A DNA stretch of 64,000 nt from Polyporus tsugae (lineage: Eukaryota; Basidiomycota; Agaricomycetes; Polyporales; Polyporaceae): positions 992,001 through 1,056,000 of the forward strand of contig JAHRBS010000004.1 in assembly GCA_024305745.1 (NCBI GenBank), in the 5' to 3' direction. A program made the position numbers and the translations under genes. Under the pieces are notes generated by a model. That model searched no databases, was not told the DNA's origin, and saw only the letters and a list, made by a program, of their open reading frames with translations. Positions 1 to 10,157 of the stretch are shown here, in pieces (the first letter of the stretch is position 1; each line of letters begins with the position of its first letter).

Positions 1-1
1 A

Positions 2-619
2 CGCGTAGGTGACATGCTCTTCGAGTACACCGCCGGCACCTTCTTCCAGAACAACAACTCTGCCCTGGTCCCCCTCACGTCATACGTGCGCGATGCTGCC
101 TTCCCAGCCACGAACGCATCAGAAGGCACCGGGAAGCCGACGCACCTCGTCGACGCGTATTGCGGGAGCGGTCTGTTCTCGATCATGCTCGCGCGCCATT
201 TCGACAGGGTCGCCGGCATCGAGCTCTCGGCCGAGTCGATTCGTGCAGCACAGCGCAACGCGGAGCTGAACGCTCTCTCGGCCGACAAGATCTCGTTCAT
301 GGCTGGCGATGCCGCGAACATCTTCGACACCGTCCTGGATTTCCCCAGGGAACGCACTGTACTCATCTTAGACCCCCCGAGGAAGGGCACCGACGAACGA
401 TTCATTGAACAGATGATTGCGTTTGGTGCGAGCACCGTCGTCTATGTTAGCTGCAACGTGCATACACAGGCACGGGATGTCGGTCAGATACTGCAGAGGA
501 GTGAGGCGAAGGCGAAGGAGGAAGGAGGGAAACATTATGTGTTGGAGAGCTTGCGCGGGCTGGATCTGTTCCCGCAGACCGCACATGTAGAAGCCATCGC
601 AGTCATGAGGCTTGTGTAA
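2..619 (+). CDS. TRM2: tRNA (uracil-5-)-methyltransferase, C-terminal part
   Basis: C-terminal catalytic domain of the TrmA/RlmD/Trm2 family, which makes 5-methyluridine (m5U54) in the T-loop of tRNA using S-adenosylmethionine. The frame is open from the first bases of the window, so the 5' part lies outside it. Counting from the Met at 14, the SAM-binding motif DAYCGSG is at residues 47-53, the DPPRKG motif at 120-125, and the catalytic Cys of the VSCN motif is residue 147 (codon 452-454). The terminal GLDLFPQTAHVE block typical of the family follows. I see no intron in this part. It runs convergently toward PSD1, with only 115 bp between the stop codons. The family assignment is firm; the orthology to yeast Trm2 is by domain similarity. 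Confidence 0.93.
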   Translation, partial: RVGDMLFEYTAGTFFQNNNSALVPLTSYVRDAAFPATNASEGTGKPTHLVDAYCGSGLFSIMLARHFDRVAGIELSAESIRAAQRNAELNALSADKISFMAGDAANIFDTVLDFPRERTVLILDPPRKGTDERFIEQMIAFGASTVVYVSCNVHTQARDVGQILQRSEAKAKEEGGKHYVLESLRGLDLFPQTAHVEAIAVMRLV

Positions 620-734
620 TCCAAGATTATTATCCTACTAGTAATGTACATGCCGAGTTGAATCGAGCTTGTCCATCGTGTCCAATTACTAGCATAACGT
701 TAGGTCATCCGTCCTGGGGTCCGTCGCTGTTCGT

Positions 735-2641
735 TTAATGGGAAACCTTCTCCGAGGAAGTCACGTCCCCCAACTTCTGACCGACTTTGACCTTCTGACC
801 GGAGGAGACGAAAAAGTCAAAGTTGTGCGGCGCTTCGAAGACGAGAACGACGGTGCTTCCGAGGCAGAAACCGCCCATCTCCTCACCCTTCATGAGCGGC
901 TGGCCGTTGAGGATTGGGGACGCCGCGGAGTAAACGGCTTCAGTGAAGGTTCCCACAGGATGGTCTCGACGCGAACCGACGTTGGTGCGTAATGCCTAGA
1001 CAAGCGTCAGCACGTTGCATAGAACTGAGGGAACAGCGTGCATTACGCACTTCATCAAAGTTGACCTTGATGCTCCCGACGTTCGTCGCGCCGACGGGAA
1101 CCATACTGAAGAAACCGTGCTTCCACCGCCCAAGAAGAGCAACTCGCTCGTTCAGAACAAATAGGTTCTCCAACCTTTTCGCCATCCAGGGCGAGACGGA
1201 GAACAAATCACCTAAATTGAAGCGTGAATATGACATGCGGTGTGAAGGAAACAATACGAGATTACGTACCGACAAAGTGCCGCCTACGCTCAACGACCCA
1301 TGCGGCAGCACTATGGAAGCGGTGGTAATCACCAGGCGCCAGGTAGATGACAACAAAGAACGTCTCGTTCCCCGGTTTCGTCCGCACGCTCGTGAAGCTG
1401 TCCCTGCGTACTGCGGTGGGGCGCAGCCCGACCTCGGTAGCCATGTTGACATCCTGCGCGACGGACTCCGTGAGTGGCTGGTCGCGAGGCACGGATGCGT
1501 CCACGCGCTCCCCGTGTTTCTTAGCAGAGGCGCCTGTCCGCACAGCACCGTCTGCGTTTGGGGGAGACGTCTCGACGGCGGGCGTCGATGTGCCAGAAGA
1601 TGACGGTGTCGACGTGCCGAGTAGATCCTGGAGACTGTACTCGATGCCATTAATCTCCGCGAAGTGACGATGGTTCACCTCCTCCATCTTCTGGTCAGGG
1701 AACTCGACCGTCGCTGCGGCTGGGCTGCCCGGTCGCGCGACGCCAAGAAGGGCATCGACGGAGTAGGTGCTGCCCTTGACTTGCTCGATTCGGCCATCCT
1801 TGATCACACCGAAGTGGAGCACACGACCGTCGGCCGGGCTGACCTACACCGCAGTGCCGAATGAGAAGACGAGGAAACGAGAGGAAGGACGGATGTATCG
1901 TACGAGGACTGCGTCAGCAATGGGGCGTGCGCCATCCTTGAGCTTTCTGTAGAAGAAATCTCCGAGGCTGGCGTACTGCGTGAGGTCTTGAGGGTCGATC
2001 TCCTCCAGGTCGCAGCCAAAAATAGTGGCGTAAACGCGGAAACCAATAGGGCGAAGCCATACGGGCAGTTCAAGGGAGTTGAGGTAGCCCCATACACGAG
2101 ACAAGTTCCTCAAGGGTAGCGCGCCGATGACGTGCACCTAAGAAGAGAATGAGATACCGCTTGTACGTGCCGACTGGCCGCGTACAATGCGTGCTGCAAG
2201 TACACAGAAGGTGACGTGGTGGGGCGCAAGAGAGGACGTACGTGCCAAGGTCCTTTCAGTCGAATAATCTCATGGCCATCTTCATTTACGACGACTTCCC
2301 GCGTCGTTGACTTCTTGCGATACTGCAATACGACTAGAAGGAGCGCGCCAGCAGCTATGGGGAGCGGGTACCACTTTGTAGGAGTGTTTTGCCATGCGTC
2401 GACCAGCCTCTCTTGGGGGTAAGGTGAACACTGGGAGAGGTATGTGGGGGGCTGGGGACTCACTGTAGAGCGGAATGTGTGGACCGGTTGAGTTGTCAGA
2501 GTTGTTCCGAGCATCATGAGAGAGTAATCTGAGCGTGGAGGCTCGTAGAAAGGCACCGGAGCGGGCAAGATGGCCCTTGACAGCGGCCCTCCTAGAGAAG
2601 AGCGTAGAGAATGGAGACGAGTTATGCTGCGTGAACTTCAT
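735..2641 (-). CDS. PSD1: Phosphatidylserine decarboxylase, mitochondrial type
   Basis: Converts phosphatidylserine to phosphatidylethanolamine at the mitochondrial inner membrane. Six exons: 2641-2464, 2411-2242, 2137-1904, 1843-1270, 1211-1051, 995-735. All five introns (52-104 bp) have GT..AG borders, and the product is 525 aa. The N-terminus is rich in Arg and Ser with few acidic residues, like a mitochondrial presequence. A hydrophobic segment at about residues 75-90 follows. The family blocks [21 protein letters not shown] and GATNVGSI are present. The self-processing LGST motif is at residues 484-487; in the family, cleavage before its Ser (486) creates the pyruvoyl group, giving beta and alpha chains. 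A low-complexity Ser/Thr/Pro insert of about 50 residues interrupts the region between the QDLLG and [10 protein letters not shown] blocks. The start ATG was chosen because it begins the presequence-like stretch. Confidence 0.95.
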
Positions 2642-2906
2642 CGTCGACCATGGCCAGTGTGCGTGAGTCGTTAGGTGCCAGGTCCGAGCCCTGGCGCATA
2701 TATTTATATTAATCCCGGCTACTGTCACAGGCGCCAATATGGCCACAACAGTGCAGTCAGGCACCAGATGCTGACGACATGTTGGGACACTGCTGTGTGC
2801 TAGCAATAAGTGAAAAAGTTGTATAAATGAATCTACAACAAGCCCTGGCGCAGCGACACCCCACATATTACAGTACTAGTTCGTCCACCGGTACACCAGT
2901 CCGTGC

Positions 2907-4265
2907 CTAGCTACTCATGTCGCTCACGGATTCCCACATGCCCTTCAAATTCTCCTTCCACAGAGTCACCTTGCCGTCCCCACAGCTGACGGCGAGGATA
3001 TTTCCAGCAAGCGACCACGACACACGCCACACCACGTCCGGGAATTTGCCCGCGGGCGGGGGAGCGGCCCCGGCGGCGGCAGGCGCGCTCATCGACGATG
3101 GGTCGAGCGTGGTCTTGACCCATGGTGCTGTGAGCGAATCTTTTGTCCAGATAACCACCGTCTTGTCCTGCGACGCGGTCGCAATATAAGAGCGTGGTAG
3201 GCCGATGTTCGGTGCCCAGGCAACGTCGCGCACCCAGTCCTGGTGGCCCTCAAGCACATCCTCCTCGACCCAGACCTGGGTGTCATCGCGGAAGCCCCAA
3301 ATTTTGACGAGGTTGTCGCAACCGGCGGACGCGAAGCGCTTCACCGAGTGCACCGCGGCGGAGGCCTGGCCGGGGACGGTGTTCAAGGGCTGAGGGACGA
3401 GGAGTGAGCCAGGCTGGACCGCGGGCGCCCAGGATACGGCGTTGCAGCCGATGGCGTGGCCTTCGAAGACGTCGGCGCCCCAGGTTCCGTCGTCTGCAGT
3501 CAAAAAGGGTGCGTTCAGCGGTTCAGGGTGTGTACAAGGAGGATGCCAGCGGAAGGCGGCGTGGGGAGTAGGTTGTGAATGATGGGAGGAAAATAAGTGG
3601 TTGAGGATGTATCAAAAGGAATCAAAGGAAAGGAATCATGCAAAGTTAGTACTTTGGTAGAACTACGCAGTACGGAAAAAAAATACCTTTGAAAGTGAGG
3701 ACGGAGATGGTGCCGTCAGAGGACGCACACGCAAGGATGGCACCCAGCTCGTGAGGTGCCCAGGACACAGAGTTTACTGCGGCAGCGTCAGAGTGTATTG
3801 TGCATATGTAATAGTAATACGCACCGGAAGCTTTGTGAAGAGTGTGCTCCTTAATCTTTGTCCACCCGCCCTGTCCCGGCTGCCCCGACTGCTCCTTCCA
3901 GATGATGACCTTGCCATCATAGGAACAGGACGCGAGGATCTGCCCAAACTTGGGGTGTGCCCAGGCGACTTGCCAAACAGGACCGGTATGGCTGCGAATG
4001 ACGCGTTTCGCGCGAAGTTGCGGGGTTGTAATATGGACCGACTCACCCCTTGAGTGTATGTCCGCTCGCGTGTTGTGTCTCTCCGTCGACAACATCGAAG
4101 ACCTTGACCGTCCTGTCGGAAGAACAGGTTGCAAGACGCTTTCCGTAGTAGTCGAGTTGGGCGTCATGCTATTTGGGTTGTGAGGCCTGTGAGGGTTGGG
4201 TCGGGGGTGGCCAAACACGTAAAACATACGATCATGTCCTCATGGGACGTCTCAATAGAGACCAT
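2907..4265 (-). CDS. SEC13: Sec13, WD40 protein of COPII coat and nuclear pore
   Basis: Six-bladed WD40 propeller that pairs with Sec31 in COPII vesicle coats and with Nup145C/Nup96 in the nuclear pore; it also occurs in SEA/GATOR2. Five exons: 4265-4230, 4168-4047, 3991-3825, 3776-3687, 3493-2907 (333 aa). The frame starts with [12 protein letters not shown], the usual Sec13 beginning, which fixes the start. Repeats visible in order include [92 protein letters not shown] and [15 protein letters not shown] Pro/Ala-rich loop of about 15 residues sits before the last blade. It lies head to head with NIC96, and both protein families contribute to the nuclear pore scaffold. Length and motifs are normal and nothing appears broken. 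Confidence 0.96.
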
Positions 4266-4672
4266 GTCCCCTGTGGTTGCGGACGGCTAGAATAAGTATC
4301 AGTGCATGCTCTACAATTGCAGTAGACATGCAGCTCACCATGGCTGGCGTTGTGGAGGGGGTAAGGTGAGCAATATGCCAAGTATGAGTAAGGGGAGGCG
4401 GCTCTACCGACGACGTGGATGAGGCGGGAGCGCTCGGATCGCACTGCGGCACGTGACTGTGCGCGTCTGTGTTGAAGGAACAAGACCCCGGAGAGCTCGA
4501 ACTCGGACTCGGACTCGAGTTCTTGAAGGACGCGGTCCCGGTTGTGTTCTCCCGCCACTCGCTCGCTCCCCTCTTCCCAAGCCTCTCTGAGTACTTGGCA
4601 CGGCACACGCAGACTTGACGACCCCCGCACCATACTTACTCGGTCTCTCGTTCACTCAGACATATTGTCGCC
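4266..4672. promoter_or_regulatory. Shared divergent promoter region SEC13/NIC96
   Basis: A 407-bp gap separates the SEC13 start (4265, minus) from the NIC96 start (4673, plus), so regulation must come from this common interval. It contains a short GA/CT-type direct repeat of the word ACTCGG near 4500-4522. I see no clear TATA box. Shared control of two nuclear-pore-scaffold families is an inference from layout. Confidence 0.5.
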
Positions 4673-7600
4673 ATGGCCTCAGACCTCTCTGCCCTGCTCA
4701 ACGCGTCCAAAGCCTTGACGTCCCACCTCTCCCGCCCGGACTTGCCCTCCGTGAACCTCTCTTTGGACCAGATTGAGGCACAGTCCCGCAGACTCGTCTC
4801 AAGACAGCCAGGAACTTCCGCAGACACTAGCCGCGCGTAAGTCCTCGGCTACCTGCTACATTGACGCTGCTTCGACCATATGCAACCCTTCGTGCGTTCT
4901 CCCCCAGAAACTACCTGCTTGCGCAAGCACACGTAGATGCATCCGCCCTCGCAAACTCAATCGCTCACCTCAACACCCAATCCACCTTCTCCCCACTCCA
5001 AGCCCTTCAGGACACCGATGTCGCAGGCTACCTCCGTCATGCCCACGAACAGAACCTCATTTCCACCATCGAGGAGGGCCGCAGAGAGACTCAACAGGAG
5101 TTCTATCGGGTCCTCGAGGACCGCGGTCGGCGAGACTGGGACGCGCGCAAGAAACGAGTCTTTGAGCAGCTCGGTGCCCGCGTTAGCGGAGAGAACAGGG
5201 CAGTTGCTGAACTCAAGAAAAGCGCACATGGCAAGAGCTTGCTGTCAGTGAGTATTTCCTGTGTTATCATCCCAAGGGACGATACTTCAAGAAGCCTCTT
5301 CTCTCAGTCAACGGCGGCTCGTCCCGAAGTTAACCACCTTTTGTACAGGGAAGCATTGGCCCTAGTCCAAACCTGCAGATGCAGAGCAAGATGATGGCAT
5401 ATGATCGCGTCGTCTCTGACCTGAACTCCGCCAGGTTACGCGGGACATCCTTCCCCGTCATTCACGGGCTCGTCGGGGCTGCAGCCTCCATTGACGTGAG
5501 TACTGCGCTGGTTACTGTTTCTCTTATCCGCTCTCTGACGTATCTTTGGCAGAGTCAGCAGAAAGCTACTCAAACTATGCAGAACTTCCATGTTCTCGCA
5601 AAAATCGCCGGGGAACAGTCCCAGCTACCCCCGGTCTCGCACGCCGGCGCGCATGTCCTCAATACGCCACTCATGGAACGCAAGTACGCGCGTGCGTACC
5701 TCGGCTACCCCGAGTCTCGCGACGCGGTCGAGCTCCGAAAGCAGATAGCCAGGGGCGCACGGCATGCCCTGGAAGAGCAGTACTTTGACGTAGTCCAGCG
5801 CACAATCCAGGCGCGGGCAACGGAGGCGCGGCTTGGTGGAGACCCGAGTGTCGCGAACAAGATCAGAGCGTACGTGCTCGTCAGACACTATCAAAGTGGG
5901 GCGTGGGAGGATAAGATCGAGCTCGTCGCGGGGCAGCCACTGTGGGCCAAGCTGTTCTACCTGATCCGCACCGGGCATGTTGCGGAAGCGGTGGAGGAGG
6001 CGACGCGGTACCAGACTGCGATCGAGAATCGCGAATCGAGCTTCTTGAGCCATCTGCGGGCGTGGGTCGATTCGCCGGACGGGCGGTAAGTTTCGAGTAT
6101 GTTGCATGGCACTCGACCGGGCTGACGAGGGGCCATTCAGGTTACCGAAGCCGCACCGTGACCAGCTTCATGCAGCGTACAACGCGCATATGCTCCACTC
6201 GTCTACTGCGGACCCATTCAAGCTCGCGCTCTACAAGCTCATGGGCAAGATCGACCCTACGCGGCGGAGCGTCCCGCAGGTAACTGTGACCACCGAGGAT
6301 TGGCTGTGGTTCCAGTTCTCCATGGTGGACGAGGAAGAGTTTGGTGGCCTGCGGGGCTTGGCGGAGGTGCTGCTCAATTACGGCGAACACCATTTTGATG
6401 GTGTGCCCGGTCAGAAGGGCGCGAAGATGGGCGTTTGGGCAGGTGTGTTGCTTATGTGCGGTCAGTTCGAGCGGGTAAGTCTGCACATATTTTGCAAATG
6501 AACCGAAGAAAATCTGACGAGGTTGATAGGCAGTTGCGGCGTTGTGGGATCACCACGAGACGGAGGTAGAAGCTGTTCACCTCGCAATCGCCCTGGCATA
6601 CCATGGTCTTCTCCGTGTGCCATCAAGAGCAGAGACATCAGACGTTACGCCTTGTAAGCCAGGATCCCGTGCTAGTCCTAGTACTTACAAGCAAACTGAC
6701 TCCTCTTGCAGTGACGCTCTCGCCTGTAGCACCGCCTGCACTCAGTTTATCTACCCTCATCTGGCGGTATGTCCGTCAATTCGTGCGAATGGATGCGCGG
6801 GAGGCATTGCAGTACGTATACTGCGTGTGCCTCAGCGCAGACCAGCCCGGTGGCATCGGCAAGGAGCAGGTCGAAAACGCCTGGGAGCTCGTCCGCCGCA
6901 TTATCGTCTTTGCGAACACAGGTGCGGCCTGGGAGGAGCTTGTCGGAGGCTTCCGGCCAGACGGCACGCGCTTCGTACGTCCCAATGTCTCCCTCTTCAC
7001 TCGTACGAGGCTGACGACCTTCCGGCACAGAGCGGCGCGATTGAGCAAAGCGCACCACTGCTCCAGCTCGAGGGCTTGCGCGAGTATAACGAGCATATCC
7101 TCGTCCGCGCCGCCAAGTCGTCCTCGGAGGCGGACCGCATCCCTGAGGCGATCAAGCTCTACAATCTCGCGGGTGACTACACGACCGTCATCGCCGTGCT
7201 CGCGCACGCATTGGGCAACACCATCGCGCAGCCAAGCGTGGACGAGAAGGCGCGGGCGATCGAGAAGACCGCGGCCGACATCCTTAGGCATTATGAGCGG
7301 ACGAACAGGGCCGTGGGCAAGGATCGCGATGCGGTGATCAGGCTGCTGAGGGTTCGAGAGGCGATGGACGCGAAGGACGCGGGAAGAGTCGATACGGCGC
7401 TCGAGGTAAATTTTGACCTTTCGGTCTGGAGTGCAGGGAAGACTAACGGCGTATGTGTAGCTCATGGAGTCGACGGACCTCGTGCCTATGGACGGGGACG
7501 TCTCGAAGATCACGAAGCGGGCGGAAGAGTTTCGCGAATTGCCAGACGCGGTGCAGCGCAACCTACAGACGTTCCTCACGCTCACGATGGACATCCTCGC

Positions 7601-7835
7601 TGCCGTCCACCAGAAGGTCAAGAACTCATCGCTGCCCGACGTCCTGCGGCAATCGGTAAGTCTGTTGTTGTGTCGCTGATATGGGTGAGGGTGCTGAAAG
7701 GTGTTCCTGCAGACTTCGGCGTCGCTGCGCAAAAAATCCAGGTCCCTCATCATATTTGCAGGGAATCTCAAGTACAGGATGTCGCCGGATGTGTACTCTT
7801 ATCTCGCACGGTTGGATGTAGAGATTGCTTTGTGA
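4673..7835 (+). CDS. NIC96: Nucleoporin Nic96 (Nup93 family)
   Basis: Inner-ring scaffold nucleoporin of the Nic96/Nup93 family. Ten exons: 4673-4836, 4908-5247, 5349-5495, 5553-6085, 6141-6474, 6530-6653, 6712-6974, 7031-7405, 7461-7655, 7713-7835. They join in frame to 865 aa, a normal length for the family. The N-terminal helical part contains the diagnostic ALQDTDVAGYLRHAHEQ and ISTIEEGRRETQQEFYRVL blocks (about residues 85-125). The C-terminal two thirds is the alpha-helical Nic96 domain, with blocks VLVRHYQSGAW, GQPLWAKLFYLIRTGH and GLRGLAEVLLNYGEHHF. The protein ends in a short basic patch (RKKSRS) and an alpha-helical tail. Introns are 55-101 bp with GT..AG borders. The gene is convergent with the SMN gene downstream. 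Confidence 0.95.
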
Positions 7836-8185
7836 TAGTTGTAGCTGCTTCATACCATGTTTTGTATCACGATGCGCTCACGATTCTGGCATGGATTCAG
7901 GTATTCCCAGCAGCTAATCAACGGGGCTGTATGACTTAAGTAATCTATGTCTATAGTCCTACGTACTTACCGTTGCTGTAGACAGATACCGAACACAGCG
8001 GCATGCATGGTTGATGTTCGGTAGACGAGCACTTAAAGTCACACAAGGAGCTTGGACATCTCAACCATCCAAGGGAAGTGTAAGCATGGAAGGTCGCATA
8101 TGTAAATTCGGCAAACGGACACCTACAGGGCGATGATCACTGCACATCCCCAAATGTCAATCCCGTGAGGGATTCCTAAGCGGCC
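7836..8185. other. Convergent intergenic gap
   Basis: 350 bp between the stop codons of NIC96 (+) and the SMN-family gene (-). No coding frame, tRNA or repeat is recognisable; it probably holds the two 3' untranslated regions. Confidence 0.6.
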
Positions 8186-9224
8186 TCACCGTTGCGCCGG
8201 GAGTATGTCCTCATCTTCACCCTCGCCCATTTCTGCACCACCACCCTCCTGCCCGGTCGCGTAGGCCTCATTGCTTGCACCGAGTTGGGACTCATTCCGC
8301 CGGCACTGTGAGGGGTCGGACAGATCATTTTATGAAACGATCTGCCGAGAAGTACGGGAATCAACACATACGTGGTAGACAGCTGTCCAGTATCCGCTCC
8401 AATACATGGCGGTCATTGCGCCAGAAAAGGCTTCATCCTGGCTTGCCATGGCAGCCTCTGCGGGAATCGCAGGAGCGCTCGAGGTGGGTTCTGCACTCAT
8501 TGCTACCGTAGCGGCAGCAAGGGATGGATCGTGCGTGGGTACAAATGTGTCGAAGTTGATGGGGGTCGAGTTCGCTACCCCATTCGTTCCGTTGACTTCC
8601 TCGACGTTAGTAGTATCGTTTGTCTGGCTGGACTGCGCCTTTGACTTTCCTTTTGACGCCTTCTCGGAAGGTACGTTGTACCAGCTACTGACGAACAGTA
8701 AGTAACGGAGTAGGGTGAAAGGACATGGCATATACCAACGCACAGAGGGCATTTCGTGACCGGTTCTTGTTTCCATTTCTTTCCTGGGCCGTGGAACGCC
8801 TGGTGGTGGGGTCATAAAGTCATTAGGGCCCATTCGCGGGCATAGGATCCGAGGGACACACCTCATACTCAGCAGCCGCACTGTTCCAAGCATCAATCAG
8901 CGCAGAATCATCCCATATCTCCCCATGTGAAAGTTCCATGCTCTCTTCTTCCTCGTCATAGTACTCGTCGCCTTCGGCCGCAACAGCACTCATCTCTGCG
9001 TCGTCGTAGTTCACCAGCATGCGTTGGTTCCCTGAATCATCCCAATGCTGCATAGGCCGGCTAGCATGACCGATTGCAGAACCTCCTTGTCGAAGGTTTG
9101 GCCCTGTTTTGCGCCTCTTGGCTGTTGGCTGCGCGGCTGACGGGTTTGTCTGGCGTGTCTGAGGTACCGGGGGCACCGCTGGTTGCGGGGTAGTTATATC
9201 ATCATAAGATATGAGAGGACGCAT
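8186..9224 (-). CDS. SMN1: SMN-family (survival motor neuron) protein
   Basis: Likely homologue of SMN, the core of the complex that loads Sm rings on spliceosomal snRNAs. Four exons: 9224-8862, 8799-8744, 8687-8372, 8305-8186 (284 aa, GT..AG introns of 56-66 bp). An acidic stretch (DEYYDEEEES) precedes the Gemin2-binding-type helix GEIWDDSALIDAWNSAAAEY at residues 101-120. Next comes a basic segment HGPGKKWKQEPV and then WYNVPSEK. After a low-complexity middle, a YG-box-like helix AMYWSGYWTAVYH lies at about 233-245; in SMN this helix drives oligomerisation. There is no Tudor domain, as in short fungal SMNs. Unusually, a Gly/Glu-rich tail of about 39 residues follows the YG box. An 11-G run lies 24 bp upstream of the ATG. 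The assignment rests on the two short motifs in the right order. Confidence 0.8.
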
Positions 9225-10157
9225 TTGAGGACGAAACAGCCAGCCGAGGGGGGGGGGGAGGAAACAGCAAACGGAGGTCCTTAAGGGTGGAAGAGCGGAA
9301 GCAAGATGCGCTGTGGGTTGGCGCGTGTTCCGGGGCAGGTTTCAACAGGTTTCAACGGTCGTGCATGTCACGACCACATTCACTTGAAGTTGTCCTAACT
9401 CGTCCGATTTCCCTTTCTTGCGAATCCTGGGCCCCACGCTGTGTTGGTTGATCTATCATACCTCAATTGCGCACATACTTGGAGGATTTTGCATTTGGCC
9501 GCTTTATAGAACATAGCCTTGACACGGTCGCCCAAGCGAGCGAGATAATTACATCTGAATCAAGCTCGACTCGAGCGCGAGTCGTAAGAGAGCTCAACAG
9601 CTGCAGCTGGCTGAGCTCTGGTCCGAGTTCAAGTTCAAGTTCAAGTTGTGCAGGGTGAGCGCTTGATGATGGGTCATGGAGGTCAGAAGACTGGTCACGG
9701 TCAGTGCCTGGCCACTTGCTCCGGCTCGCGGGCCCCAGATCTGGCTTTCTTCCATACCACCACCCCGTCGCGCTCGTCCTCTTCATTCTGCTTGAAGATT
9801 CGAGCCCCCCACTGGAACACAGCAGGTACAGGCTGGGTGTGAACAGGTGTGAACGCAGGCGGACATCGGTGTGCACACTGGCGCTGACTCGGACAATCTT
9901 CCAAGGTTCGTCTTGCACCACAAGGCTTTCAAATGACTATACTATAGCTGTCCCCTACAGCACGAAATTGGTAGCATAACCCTCGGCTCTCGGGACTTCC
10001 GATTCACCAGAGGTTCTAAAACGACACGGCTGAAGTCGTGCCCGGACGTTGAGGTTCGTCAACAAATCCTCCTAATTCGTTCTGAGCCCTGTTTTGAGTT
10101 TCTAATCCGTCTTAGAACGAGATCCAAGTCACAACAGTCTTGCCTGACCGCCCCAAT
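9225..10157. promoter_or_regulatory. Divergent intergenic region SMN1/GID1
   Basis: 933 bp separate the two outward-facing start codons. The region holds a G11 homopolymer at 9248-9258 and a short tandem of TTCAAG at about 9630-9650 beside paired GAGCTC words at 9590-9617. No convincing gene is present: the small open frames here lack similarity to anything I know and overlap on both strands. Confidence 0.5.

Noticed and set aside
9463..9921. 152-codon minus frame between SMN1 and GID1
   Set aside because: Composition is repeat-driven (Glu/Leu/Ser runs from TTCAAG repeats) with no recognisable domain; lies in a divergent promoter.
10140..10157. Upstream TTG as start of GID1
   Set aside because: Eukaryotic initiation at TTG is not credible; the first in-frame ATG is at 10,158.
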